NCBI GenBank assembly: GCA_003427395.1
Contig: BFEA01000028.1
Span: forward strand, 2,383,967-2,434,710
DNA length: 50,744 nt
From: Chara braunii
Lineage: Eukaryota; Streptophyta; Charophyceae; Charales; Characeae
Reading direction: 5' to 3'
Part shown: positions 32,101-41,215 of the stretch, in pieces
Layout: every line of letters starts with the position of its first letter
Position numbering within the stretch: position 1 is the first letter of the stretch
Program-made: the position numbers and the translations under genes
The notes under the pieces: generated by a model
The model's input: only the letters and a program-made list of their open reading frames with translations
Databases searched by the model: none
Told to the model about the DNA's origin: nothing

Positions 32101-32500
32101 CCTTCTGATTTTGTAAGCTCCTCGCTTTTGTTGCCATATCGCTGCATCAGGGGGCCTGCGGCGTCTCGACTCACCATCCTCTTCCCTCCGTACTCCATAG
32201 ACTTATCCTTCCATTCATCGAAACTTACGAATGTCTTCCCTTCCCCTACCAGATCAACAATTTGTTTCTCGCGCTCCCTCGGTGGGGGTGAAGCCACCTT
32301 TGGTCCGACACTCCTAGGCCAGTACCTGGGAGTTTGCACTTTCGCTCGTATCTTGGCAATCTACAACGAGGATGTTTACCTTTTCCTTCCTTGTCAAGTC
32401 TCACCATGCCTTGTATTGCTCCGCCGATCCAACTCTCTCTGGTATCCTCGACTGATACAAGTGGACTCTTGCGAGACCGACATACTCAATGGGACATCTT
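29196..32500 (-). pseudogene. LINE remnant: ORF1-like region, endonuclease and start of RT
   Basis: Minus strand, read from 32500 down. The first part (32339-31803) is a hydrophilic 178-residue frame, perhaps the ORF1 C-terminus. An AP-endonuclease domain follows. MKLLTWNIKGMG (about 30779-30744) is the typical start, and RIDFIWP with SATSDHSMV (about 30180-30090) is the typical end with the catalytic SDH. RT begins with ISVLNSTYKILEKILANRL and QTG (29330-29230), then stops at copy B. Several frameshifts are seen. A 96-bp direct duplication lies at about 31620-31815. The domain content is the half missing from the LINE at 19.2-21.6 kb. Confidence 0.8.
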
Positions 32501-32674
32501 CTCAACCAGCTCCCTAGTTGGCCTCATTGCGACCTACTTTTTCCTTCTCGTATGCCTATCTTAATTTCGCTCTCACTTCCCTTGCATCCGGCCTTGCTCC
32601 CGTCGACTTTCCTCTTCTGTTTGAGTGTCACACGTGACACACGACCAGATACCCTCTAAGGCACAACCTATTCT

Positions 32675-33149
32675 GAGAGAAGGTTAACAACAATCGTATT
32701 TTTCATCACCACTTCAGGACTCCCTTCACCGCTTCAGGATGCAGCAGCCTGCCTAAATAGGTGGTTTTCAGGGTCTTCGGACCTTTCACTACTTCAGGAC
32801 CATTCACGTCTGAAAATCCTGAATGGTCCTGAAGTGGTGAAAACTTCGAAGACCCTGAAAACCACCTGTTTAGGCAGGCTACATCCTAAAGTGGTGAAGG
32901 GTGGTTTTCATGGTTTTCGGATCTTTCATCACTTCAGGACCATTTATTATTTTCAGACTATCCAAAACTCTCACTTGACCACTTCAGGACACTCTTCACC
33001 ACTTCAGGATGCAGCCTGCCTAAACAGGTAGTTTTTATGGTCTTCGGACCTTTCACCACTTCAGGACCATTTAGGATTTTCAGACTGCCAAAAACTTTCA
33101 ATTCAGAATTTTCATTCCTGAATTTTCAGCTAGCCGATAACCGCTTGTG
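32675..33149 (-). mobile_element. Foldback repeat, copy 2
   Basis: Reverse orientation of copy 1: starts GAGAGAAGGTTAACAAC and ends CCGCTTGTG. It has the same inner modules (CCACTTCAGGACCATT and AGGTGGTTTTCAGGGTCTTC). It sits at the outer edge of the LINE remnant. Confidence 0.8.
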
Positions 33150-34560
33150 CCTATTCTACAACTACACATTTCACCTTCCCCTCCCCCTTTCCATCCATTG
33201 TAGGTTCATGACATTTTAACTACCTTCACTTTGGTGGTTATGAATTGGCCAATACTAAAAGGTTGATGCAAAATGTTCCACAATTCAATAAAAAACATAA
33301 TTGTTCATATATTTATGAAACCTGTTAAAATAACTGAGAAGCTGCATTTGAAATATATCTATATATCTATATATGTATAATCCAACTAAGTAGATAAATA
33401 ACCTGGGCTACCAGTCGTGCCGCCTGGGTCCCCAAAGTTGGCACGGGACCTGCCTCGGACGCCCGACCATATAACTGGGTCGGGCAGGGTCCCAACCGAT
33501 ATCCCACAAAAAACAAAATAAAAAGTTAATTTTTTTTTTATTGAGGGTTACTTCCAAAGTCTTCACAGAATTTGAAATAAAAATAAAATAATGGATGAAA
33601 AATCATTTCACCCTGTTTCCAGAGTTCCTCCTGAACTTCGGCAGAGCTCCCACAATTGCTCTGTTATCAGCCTATGCAATTAATTGTGTGGACCCAAAGT
33701 TCGCAAAAAACAGGATTATCTTACTGGAAGTACGCCATAAGTCACTTATAGTCGAAGAGATAGGTGTTTGAGAGGATCAAACAACCATAAGAACGGAGGA
33801 GGATGGAGGAGGTAGGCACCATCACAAAGTGATAATGTCTCTCTCCTTTCGTTATGCCTCGTATTCTCTTCCTCTCCGACCCTTGTTTAATACATGATGT
33901 TTAATAATAGCAATAGTAAAACAACAAAATAACCAATAATAATAATAATAATAACTGGGTAGAAAGCCGTACGCGTACGAACCCAAAATCGCGTGTACTC
34001 GTACAGAAAAAACAAAACACAAATATGAAAAAAACGTATGTTGTGCAGAACAATGATACAAACAACATTTGTCTGAGAGTCATACCCGAATTCCCAACCA
34101 ATCTTGATTTAAAAATCAAAAACCTTAAAGAAAACTTTAAAATAATAATAATAATAAATTATGTTTAAATAGTTTTTAAATTATTATGATAATATTACCT
34201 TTTTTTTAGTTTTTAATTTCTTACTCGAGTTTGATTGGGAATACGGGGATGACTCCAGGGCAAAAGTTGTTTGTATCATGCATAATATATATTTGTTATA
34301 GAAGTTTATTTTTTTTGTGTCTTTGATTTTTCACTCGAGTTTCGTACAGAATTTGGCGATGAATCTCAGGCAAAAGTTGTTGCAAATATCATTTTGCATA
34401 ACATACTTTTGTTTCAGATTTGTCTGACAACGGTTTGTTTTTTTTTTTTTACGTATTCTCACGTACGGGAGGACATTTACACGCGTACGTGTCGTGTTGT
34501 CGGGGCAAATACCCTCACAAGGGTATTTGTCAAGGTTTTTCAATGTCAGACGCTGTCTGA
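33150..34560. repeat. AT-rich region with (TAA)n, inverted arms and short repeats
   Basis: Holds TAA trinucleotide runs (about 33935-33955 and 34140-34158) and a GCCCGACC/GGGTCGGGC hairpin at about 33463-33487. An inverted pair (about 34050-34110 against 34225-34290) shares AAACAACATTTG-type sequence, like a small foldback or MITE. A direct relative is at about 34331-34413. The related phrase GGCAAAAGTTGTT recurs in modified form near 41630 and 41910. The perfect hairpin CAAATACCCT/AGGGTATTTG with loop CACA lies at 34506-34529. No gene is seen. Confidence 0.6.
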
Positions 34561-34969
34561 CCTTTTTTCTTTAAATCGAAGGACTTGATGAGACTGGCGT
34601 TTGCTAAAAAGCTTATTCAGATCTGACCTATGATTGAGAGACAAAAAGTTTTCAGACTTTAGTCCGGACGCGTGTGGCGCCCAGGAGTAACGAATGTGAA
34701 CGGCAATGCTTCGCGTCTGTCAAAGCCGCAGGAATGTGCGGATAAGGGACTGCTAAAATTAAACCTATCCTACCGCGGCACACTCAGCATGAGCCGCCCG
34801 ATTGAATGGGCGGCAGTGTGTGTGCTGCAGGACCAGAAGACCGTCGTACCGACAACGGCGCAGCTAGCATTGAGAAAGGAGGCCGACAAGGCCTGCCTTT
34901 GGTCGTGGTTGGGTAGCCTGCTGGGCTGCTACCCTTCATATAGAAGAGTAACAGGCTTAACTTCTGTGA

Positions 34970-35190
34970 AAAGGAGCTAGCCTAGTATGTTACCATGTCA
35001 AACTCTTACCGTGTTGATACCGGGATCGAATCCAATAGGCCCTACTGGGCGCAGCTCCTTTTGGAGTTGCCTTTCTATAGGGCGCGGTCAACCTCGAACG
35101 CCCGATCACGAAGATCGCGCGACCAAGATTGGTCGCGCGAGATTAGCGTGACCCCTGCGCAAGTATGACACGCACAAATCAAGAAAATGG
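34970..35190 (+). mobile_element. tRNA-derived SINE, plus-strand copy
   Basis: Head AAGGAGCTAGCCTAGTATG with A box at 34978-34989 and B box GGGATCGAATCC at 35022-35033, spaced as in tRNA genes. The body contains GCAGCTCCTTTTGGAGTTGC and a perfect 11-bp hairpin TCGCGCGACCA/TGGTCGCGCGA (35115-35140, loop AGAT). It is related along its length to the inverted copy at 18690-18925. Similarity continues about 80 bp upstream of the head, so the repeat may be larger than the SINE proper. Confidence 0.7.
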
Positions 35191-35498
35191 CCCAAGTTTT
35201 TTTTCGATTCCCTTCACTCGGGTCTGTATTTCAACAAGTTTACTGCCGTTGGCATAAGCCAACGGCTTCAATATTACTGCGCCAGATGGCGCAGAGAGAT
35301 GTGGTTGGGGACTTACAGTCCCCAGAGAAGGCCCGTTGAAAACGGGCAGCCATTTTCTTTTAAGTTTTCTTTTTGTTTTTCTTTTCAGTTATTTAGATTT
35401 TTTCTTTAGATTTTCTTGTTATATTTTGTTAGATTTTTTCCTTTTTTTTTTTTTTTTTTTTTTTGAATGCCCGTTCATTTCAAACGAACGGGTGACTA

Positions 35499-35551
35499 GA
35501 CTGTTTCGTCGGGGTTGCGCCAACTCATCAGGAGGTTGGACCTCGACAGTC
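35499..35551 (-). ncRNA. Hammerhead ribozyme 1 (type III)
   Basis: Read on the minus strand from 35551 to 35499. Stem III pairs GACUGU with ACAGUC. The cleavage triplet is GUC, with cut between 35545 and 35544. Stem I is GAGGU/ACCUC with a CCA loop. The core CUGAUGA is intact. Stem II is GUUGG/CCGAC (one U-G pair) with a 7-nt loop. GAAA precedes the second strand of stem III. Every invariant core base is present. Stem III is the open helix, which makes it type III, the class found in viroid-like RNAs and plant retrozymes. The 3-nt loop I is short for loop-loop contact, so activity may be modest. Confidence 0.9.
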
Positions 35552-35780
35552 CAATCGTTGCGCGTGAACCTTACGCTGAAGGCAACCAGGTGCAGAGAAA
35601 GAGAGAAGGGGAAAGAAAGGGGGGGAGCCACCAAACTTACCTATGGTTGGCCCCTCCGTGCAGCTTTCAACAATAGGATAAGCAAAATCGAATGAATCTC
35701 CCACCAGAAAGTGGGAGAATACATCCTCGCGTGCAGTGGCGAAGCCACTGCTACAGCTGCGACCAAGGAGGGTTGTGCCA

Positions 35781-35833
35781 GACTGTTTCGTCGGACTCTC
35801 ACCGACTCATCAGGAGGTTGGACCTCGACAGTC
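35781..35833 (-). ncRNA. Hammerhead ribozyme 2 (type III)
   Basis: Read on the minus strand from 35833 to 35781. Stems I and III and the core are identical to ribozyme 1. Stem II is GUCGG/CCGAC, fully paired, with loop UGAGAGU. The predicted cut is between 35827 and 35826. Stem II differs from ribozyme 1 in one stem position and throughout the loop, yet pairing is kept, which points to selection for folding. Cutting at both sites would release a 282-nt RNA (35826 to 35545). Confidence 0.92.
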
Positions 35834-36232
35834 AGCCCCTGCGCCTGAACCCGGCGCCGATAGCGTCTAGGTTCAGGCATATATAGAGAGAGAGAGAGGG
35901 GGAGAGAGGGAGAGGGAGAGAGAGCGAGAGGGAGAGAAAAAGAGAGAGGAAGGGTACCTACCCTACCTACCTACCTACCTATCTGGTTGACCCCGTGGTA
36001 CTTCCAACGATGGGATGACCAAAATCGAAGGAATCTACCCCAAGGACAAGGGGAGATTCACGCTACAGATAGAAAAGGTAAGTTGTTGTTTTTTTTGCTT
36101 TCTTCTTTTGTTTTTGTTTGTTTCTTTTTCTTCGTTTTTTTAGCTCGCCCACGTCACGTGGCCGTTGGCGTATAGAAAGCAGGGGAAAACGGGGAAGGAT
36201 GAAACGAAATAAACAAAGAAACTGTAAAAAAA

Positions 36233-36263
<31 letters not shown>

Positions 36264-37110
36264 GAGGCAGCTGCCTCGTGGAAACAAAAACGAAAAAAAA
36301 CAGCCTTTTCGGCTGTGTGGGAGCAGAAAGGCTCCCCACCCCATTCAGGGCGAATATTTGAGGCCGCGAGATTTTAAATCTTGCGGCTCACGATGCGCGC
36401 ATGAGAATGGGATTGTGAAGTTGGTTGAAGAGAGGAAGGGAGGAGGGACGTGAGAAATGGGAGAGGGAGGTCCTACTCCTCCCAGCCTGCCAACTGCCCT
36501 CCCCGTTTTTAGGGGAGGGTAGCAAAAAGTTAGGGAGGACTGTAGCATGCAACTGCATGAACCTGTCTGAGAGAATGGCCAGGCGCATGCAGTTAGAATA
36601 GTTTTTTTTTTTTTTTTTTTCTTCTTTATTTTTTTGAGGACACTTGTCCTCACGTGGTGCTACCTCTGGCAGAAACTGCCAGAGGTAACTGTCAGGCTCC
36701 CGTTTTTGAAGGGAGCTTGAAAATTGAAGGGCCACTAAGGAAAAGGCTAGGTGCAGCCTATTCCCTGATGTATCTGCCCTGGGAAAAGGGTCCAGATACA
36801 TCAAATTGTAAGGGGTTGTATCTCTCCAACCCTTTATCAGAAAAATAAAGGAAAAACAGATTTAGAAATGGTAGAAGCCCAGCTATCTCGTGAGATTCCG
36901 AGATAGCTGGGAAAAAGAAAAGAAAAATAAAATAAGGGCAATTAAAGAAACTGCCCCACACTAAGGCTGTGGCTGTGGTGCGACCACAGTCAGCCCTGGA
37001 TCTTGGCAGATCAAGGGCTCACAGTGAGCCCGCGATTTTGCCTCGGGGCTGGAGTGACGTCCAGCCCTCCTCAGCCAATATAAAACAGGCAGTTGCCCCC
37101 CAGCTGCCAC

Positions 37111-37394
37111 ACAATGCAATCGTGATGCCAGTGTGTGACGAGCACACTTGAGTATTGCTGGTTGCTGGAGCTGCTGCCTGAGGCAACGTGAGGAGAGGCT
37201 GGAGGTCTGCAGAGGAGCGCAAGGAGAAGAACTGGGCAGCCATAGCTAAGGCAGGGGGCACTCTGCTCCCCTCCCCTCTGGCTGGTGTTGGTCCCACGGG
37301 ACAGACCCAGTGGCGCTGTGGGACTACGGCAGTACGGCACAGTGAAATTTAGGCCTGGGGCCCAAATTTTACTAATTTTGGCCTGCTATTTTTT
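37111..37394. other. No gene seen
   Basis: Continuation of mixed, partly palindromic sequence after the hairpin tract and before the minisatellite. No domain found. Confidence 0.4.
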
Positions 37395-37760
37395 TTCGGC
37401 AGCGGTACGGAGGTGTTGTCGAAATTCTGCGGCGGCGGCACGGGTTTTTACAACAGCGATATGGAGGTGCTGCCAAAATTTTGCGGCGGTAGTTCTGGTT
37501 TTCTCGGCGGTGATGCGGAAGCGCTGCCCGGATTTTGCGGCGGCGGTTCTGGTTTTCTCGACGGTGGTGCGGAAGCTCTGCCGGATTTTTGCGGCGGCGG
37601 TTCTCGTTTTCTCGGCGGTGATGCGAAACCACTGCCGGATTTTTGCGGCGGAGGTTCTGGATTTTTTCGGCGGTGGTACGGAAGCGCTGTCGGATTTTTG
37701 CGGCGGCAACTCCGGTTTTAACGGCGGCAGTGCGAAAGCGCTGCCGGATTTTGTTTGCAG
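37395..37760 (+). repeat. 54-bp minisatellite, about 6-7 units
   Basis: Units contain TTTTGCGGCGGCGGTTCTGG, then a CTCGGCGGTGATGCGG-type segment and AAGCGCTGCCGGA. Because 54 is a multiple of three, one plus frame reads an 18-residue repeat (FCGGGSGFLGGDAEALPD with changes) and another frame on the minus strand is also open. No start context, domain or flanking coding sequence supports a real protein, so I regard the frames as by-products. Confidence 0.85.
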
Positions 37761-38624
37761 CGTCAGTATCGGATTCTTGCAGCGACGACACTATTTTCAC
37801 GACAGTAACGACAATATTTTTGCACTAAGTGGAGGTGGGACATTGACACAGAGGAGGTGCGTCTAAGCGGTGTTTTATTTTGAAGTGGCGTGAGGGTGAC
37901 GCCGCTGAGACGCCGTGCTTTAAAACCAAGTGGCGGTAACAAGAAAACGCCACCAGGTTTTTGGGAGGCGATCGGTGCTGAGAAGGTACTCTGGCAAGCG
38001 ATCGTCAAAGGAAGTGGTGTCGATCACTTTGGTGGCGACTGGGTGCGACAACCTTCTCGTCGGGAGAGCGTACTTCTATACGGTTTTCTTGGGTATACCG
38101 TTCAACTTCACTCAAGGTCAGTTAACCTGATTCAGTTCCCTTCACACCTGTGTGAACCCGCACTTGCTTGACCTTAACTCTCTTAACGTTCATTGAAAAG
38201 GAAAAGGAAATGTGTGTTAGCGTGTGTTATGAGGAGTCTGGCGATGGCAAAGGAATGTATGGTGGTATGTGTGATCTGGCTTTGATTGCAGGTACAACAT
38301 GTGGGCTGAGATGGATGAGGGTGATGATGGTGGAAGAATGGTTATTTTCTCACCTTTTTACTTATGACTGCGTGTAAACTAAAGGGAAAAGAAGACGACG
38401 AAAATGAAGCGGGCACAAAGAAGAGAAGCGCAATTTAACTTAGACTTTTTCCCGAGGTCACCAATTATTTCGCGAATGACCCTTTCTATCTACGCTTGTC
38501 CATCTGAATGATCCTTTCTTTACAATTATCTTTTTCCTTCGTCTAAGTTGCTCCTAACGTCAGGCGGCAAGAGTTTCTTTGCCCATCGTGTAGATATTTT
38601 TCCTTTTCCTATGAGGCATCTGGG
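37761..38624. other. No gene seen
   Basis: Mixed sequence containing short frames without recognisable domains. Pyrimidine-rich DNA at about 38500-38610 precedes the ORF repeat at 38625. Confidence 0.45.
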
Positions 38625-39003
38625 GCGGGGGTTCGTTGCCTTAGGGGCCGGCCCTGTTATCGACTCAGAGTGGACCGCTTTGCGGGGGGGTACCATGCTG
38701 TTGCGGTGGAGTCAGCCCGACTTCTGAGTTCCGACGTTCACTCGGACGAGGACGAGGGGTATCCCAGACCACCTCCTAGGGGGATGGATAAAAGCATCTT
38801 CACGAAAGGACTTTAAGTTCTTGATGCCTTGCGTAAGGAGAAACTGCCATAGCACTCATTTTGTGGCCGTTCTAATGAGCCACTGACGTATGGGGAATTG
38901 GTGCCACAAGCAGCTCATTTCGTATCCTACTATCCAAACGGAGTGTATTTAGATATTCTCGACGTGGCTGGCCGTGCCATAAGAAGCACGGGCCAGAAGG
39001 AAG
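38625..39003 (+). pseudogene. Decayed ORF segment of a dispersed repeat
   Basis: Aligned with the inverted fragment at 9640-9850. Frame 3 (the frame of Met 38784) reads SDEDEGYPRPPPRG, then MDKSIFTKGL, a TAA at 38814-38816, VLDALRKEKLP, a TAG at 38850-38852, then EPLTYGELVPQAAHFVSYYP and VYLDILDVAGRAIRSTGQKE. It then hits AT-rich sequence after a donor-like AAGGTAAATG at 39001. Upstream, a GFVALGAGPVIDSEWTAL reading lies in another frame, so there is a frameshift as well. Family unknown; likely transposon-derived. Confidence 0.5.
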
Positions 39004-39062
39004 GTAAATGTTTTAGTAATACTTAGTTGTAACTTGATCACTTTTGTCTTCACTTCGTTCAG

Positions 39063-39356
39063 ATGGTTGTGGGAACGACGGTCTGCTACCTTTTCCACAA
39101 TCGTGATGCAGCGGCGGAACGGGTCGAGTCTCGGAGACTTAATGGAGAGAGATTAGAGAGGATAGGACGGTTCGTCTACAATCCTTATGAATTATACTCT
39201 GAGGAGGACGTCCCGCGGTTCTGGGGAGACAGTGCTCGAAATCCCCCTAGACGACTTATTTTTAGTTTAAGAACCGGACTGGACATCCTACACTATGAGT
39301 TTGCGCCACCACTGCCCAAGCGTGATTTCGCTAATATGAACTTAGTGGCGATGTAG
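39063..39356 (+). CDS. Unrecognised ORF, 97 residues, transposon-associated
   Basis: Begins at ATG 39063, directly after TTCGTTCAG. Reads MVVGTTVCYLFHNRDAAAER onward with mixed, protein-like composition (Arg, Glu, Tyr, Trp) and ends at TAG 39354-39356. It lies in the same frame as the segment upstream and the two ORFs downstream. It may therefore be one exon or one piece of a longer decayed protein. No motif is recognised. Confidence 0.45.
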   Translation: MVVGTTVCYLFHNRDAAAERVESRRLNGERLERIGRFVYNPYELYSEEDVPRFWGDSARNPPRRLIFSLRTGLDILHYEFAPPLPKRDFANMNLVAM

Positions 39357-39377
39357 CCATACGAGATTAATCCACGA

Positions 39378-39575
39378 ATGAACGAGATCCCCGAGATAAA
39401 GCCGACGTTCATTCGTTGCGTACTGTGGTTGAACGAACGACAGGGGTATTTCTTCGGCATATATCACACAAGGCGGGTGCGGGCAAACAGGTTCAGTATT
39501 CTACGAGTTGAACCTTTCTCTGAGTATGCATGGCAGGATGAGGAGGACGAACTCGAGGAAGGAGTACGTGACTAA
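39378..39575 (+). CDS. Unrecognised ORF, 65 residues, same frame
   Basis: Starts 21 bp after the previous stop, in the same frame, and the sequence between (PYEINPR) is also readable. It contains FIRCVLWLNERQGYFFGIYH and an acidic C-terminus (DEEDELEEG). A simple reading is that the TAG is a nonsense change in a single protein. Function unknown. Confidence 0.4.
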   Translation: MNEIPEIKPTFIRCVLWLNERQGYFFGIYHTRRVRANRFSILRVEPFSEYAWQDEEDELEEGVRD

Positions 39576-39599
39576 TGTAATTTCTGTTCTGACACGCAG

Positions 39600-40151
39600 A
39601 TGCCTGGAGCACGACGAGACTTGACGACCCTGAGGTACCTGCTAGTTCGCAACACACATGAGGTCGATCTTATCAAAGGAGCGAAGCAACTTTTACGGGT
39701 TCGAGCCGGTTCTCCTACGGAATGGACTGGCTTCATCGGATTATTACGAAACGGCGAGGGATTTTTTCCCACTACTCGCACGGATTTCCGGGCAAATACG
39801 GTTCGGACTCAGGATGAGTTTTTCACATATACCTTGTATTTCCACCGCGTGAGTAATCTCCAATGTCTCTCACGAGTCATTGTGAGTATCACGATTACCT
39901 CGTCCAGCAGACGTTTCGGCGCCATCCGGATCCGGGATACTGAGACCAGACACGTGTTTGGACTCAGTCGGCCTTTCCGAATCATAGTATGGAGACTAGC
40001 CTCACAGATGACCTCCCTATATGGTACTCAGATTTTTAGAGTCATGCGAAGAGGGCGAGCGACAACCCTGGTACTTGACAACGACGAGTGTGCGCGTTTG
40101 GATTTGTTGGAGGCACAGGTGCGCGGAGGACGACATAGTTACCAGGGTTAG
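39600..40151 (+). CDS. Unrecognised ORF, 183 residues, same frame
   Basis: Begins at ATG 39600 after CACGCAG, 24 bp past the previous stop and in the same frame. It is the longest intact frame of this repeat. It is Arg-rich with alternating hydrophobic beta-like segments (RVIVSITITSSSR, RIIVWRLASQM). No catalytic motif, signal peptide or membrane segment is evident. Being in a dispersed repeat, it is probably a transposon protein (structural or accessory) rather than a host gene. Confidence 0.45.
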   Translation: MPGARRDLTTLRYLLVRNTHEVDLIKGAKQLLRVRAGSPTEWTGFIGLLRNGEGFFPTTRTDFRANTVRTQDEFFTYTLYFHRVSNLQCLSRVIVSITITSSSRRFGAIRIRDTETRHVFGLSRPFRIIVWRLASQMTSLYGTQIFRVMRRGRATTLVLDNDECARLDLLEAQVRGGRHSYQG

Positions 40152-40934
40152 ACTCCGTTTTTTGAAAATCTTACTCAGATTCCAGAAAACCTCTTGCATA
40201 GACCAAATCCCGTCGAGAAAGTCATATGATTATGACTTCACGAGGTAATCTCAAAAACAAAAACAAAAACACTTTATGTAGTTAGGACCGCCGGATGGAT
40301 AGTATTCGGATTACCCCGATGATTTCACTATCATGCTTATGCATTGAGGGGTAATCGTTCGCATAAAAACAAGCGGAATAAAGTGAAAAGCGAGACATCT
40401 GAAAAGAGATGCAAAGCGTAGTAATGAGAACGAGGTAGTGAGAGACGGAGCATTTCTTTGTTGAGTTACTTGGGGTTGGAGATGAATACTTCGTCATTCG
40501 TGGAACATAAAAAGTAATTATTGTCCAAGAGGACAAAACGACCAACAAAGTTTTCACACACTTCTTCAAGTAGGTGCATGGTACGGAAATGTGGTCGGAC
40601 CAAAAATTCAAACATCGACCAGGAATCAAATCACTTGTTGATCTGCATGGTACCAGTGATATTTACTTGCAGAAGATAATCATGACGAGTTTTAGTAGTC
40701 ATGATAGGAAGATCAGTCTTAGTTTATTTCTTTAATTTATAGTCTTGGAGTGACAATATAAAAGTTTTTCAGTCATACAGGTTGAAAAAGAGACACTTTG
40801 GCAAATCAGCTCATCAAGTTCATGATTTGGATTGTGTGATTTTATTTTAAGGTATAGGGATTTTTATTGTTTGATTGCTAGAGACTAAAGATTGTTTTCA
40901 CACTTGGTTGAGACTGTCCTAGTCGAACGGCGTA
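40152..40934. other. No gene seen
   Basis: AT-rich DNA after the ORF series, possibly the 3' non-coding part of that repeat. No RNA gene or domain found. Confidence 0.45.
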
Positions 40935-41215
40935 GGCTTCGTACTTGGGAGATCAGCGCCCCAGGGAACGAACGGCGTTCAGGTTCATTCGGCAATTGCC
41001 AAACATTTCCTAGACTGCAGCGAGACGAGCAAACACCCTCGGTTGATCTACCTCTGCGATCGCATTTAAAAGCCTTTGTACGTGGGTCAGTAGCTCGGTA
41101 GGGATACACCCCTAAGGGTGGTGACAGCCCCTTAGGGATGCAATTTTATGCCCCGCGAAAACCTATCCTGTCGTAGGGGACCGCGAGATGTACAGCTGGC
41201 GCACCCGGCTAGAGC
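40935..41215 (-). mobile_element. Family A fragment, copy D (inverted)
   Basis: The reverse complement matches the left part of copy A: GTGCGCCAG, CCCCTACGACAGGATAGG, GGCTGTCACCACC, ATCGCAGAGGTAGATCAACC and CTCCCAAG-type blocks, in order. Truncated on both sides. Confidence 0.75.

Larger units (their letters stand above)
35499..36078 (-). repeat. Tandem repeat of about 282 bp carrying the hammerheads (dimer)
   Basis: Unit 1 runs 35499-35780 and unit 2 from 35781 to about 36078. After the ribozyme each has, in plus order, a GA-rich tract, a TACCTA-type segment, CAA-GAT-like sequence, AAAATCGAA-GAATCT and a purine-closed hairpin. The closing hairpins are CTCCCAC/GTGGGAG (35698-35717) in unit 1 and CCCC/GGGG within paired GAATCT/AGATTC in unit 2. 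The minus strand also has a donor-like AGGTAAG opposite 35637. A dimer with one ribozyme per unit is the form from which monomeric circular RNAs are made in retrozymes and viroid-like RNAs. Confidence 0.75.
35240..37110. repeat. Hairpin-dense tract surrounding the hammerhead ribozymes
   Basis: Short perfect stems follow each other along the tract. Examples: GCCGTTGGC/GCCAACGGC (35245-35266), TGGGGACT/AGTCCCCA (35306-35324), GCCCGTT/AACGGGC (35331-35347), GCAGTGGC/GCCACTGC (35733-35751), the palindrome CGAGGCAGCTGCCTCG (36263-36278), AACTGCATG/CATGCAGTT (36551, 36586), TACCTCTGGCAG/CTGCCAGAGGTA (36661-36687) and CCCAGCTATCTCG/CGAGATAGCTGGG (36878-36911). T-rich blocks at about 35350-35464, 36088-36140 and 36601-36630 each precede a new group of hairpins. 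No protein gene is seen. This looks like DNA copied from a strongly folded RNA. Confidence 0.75.

Noticed and set aside
26353-33149. A single 6.8-kb foldback transposon with terminal inverted repeats of about 480 bp
   Set aside because: The interior is the right half of family A copy B plus a LINE, and a lone third copy exists at 43974. Independent insertions in opposite orientation are simpler.
37372-37866. Repeat protein encoded by the 54-bp minisatellite on either strand
   Set aside because: A period divisible by three keeps frames open automatically. No domain, start context or coding flank supports translation.
39004-39062. 59-bp intron (GTAAAT to TTCAG) joining the 38.6-kb segment to the ORF at 39063
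   Set aside because: Removing 59 bp would put the downstream ORF out of frame, while the unspliced frame is the same on both sides.
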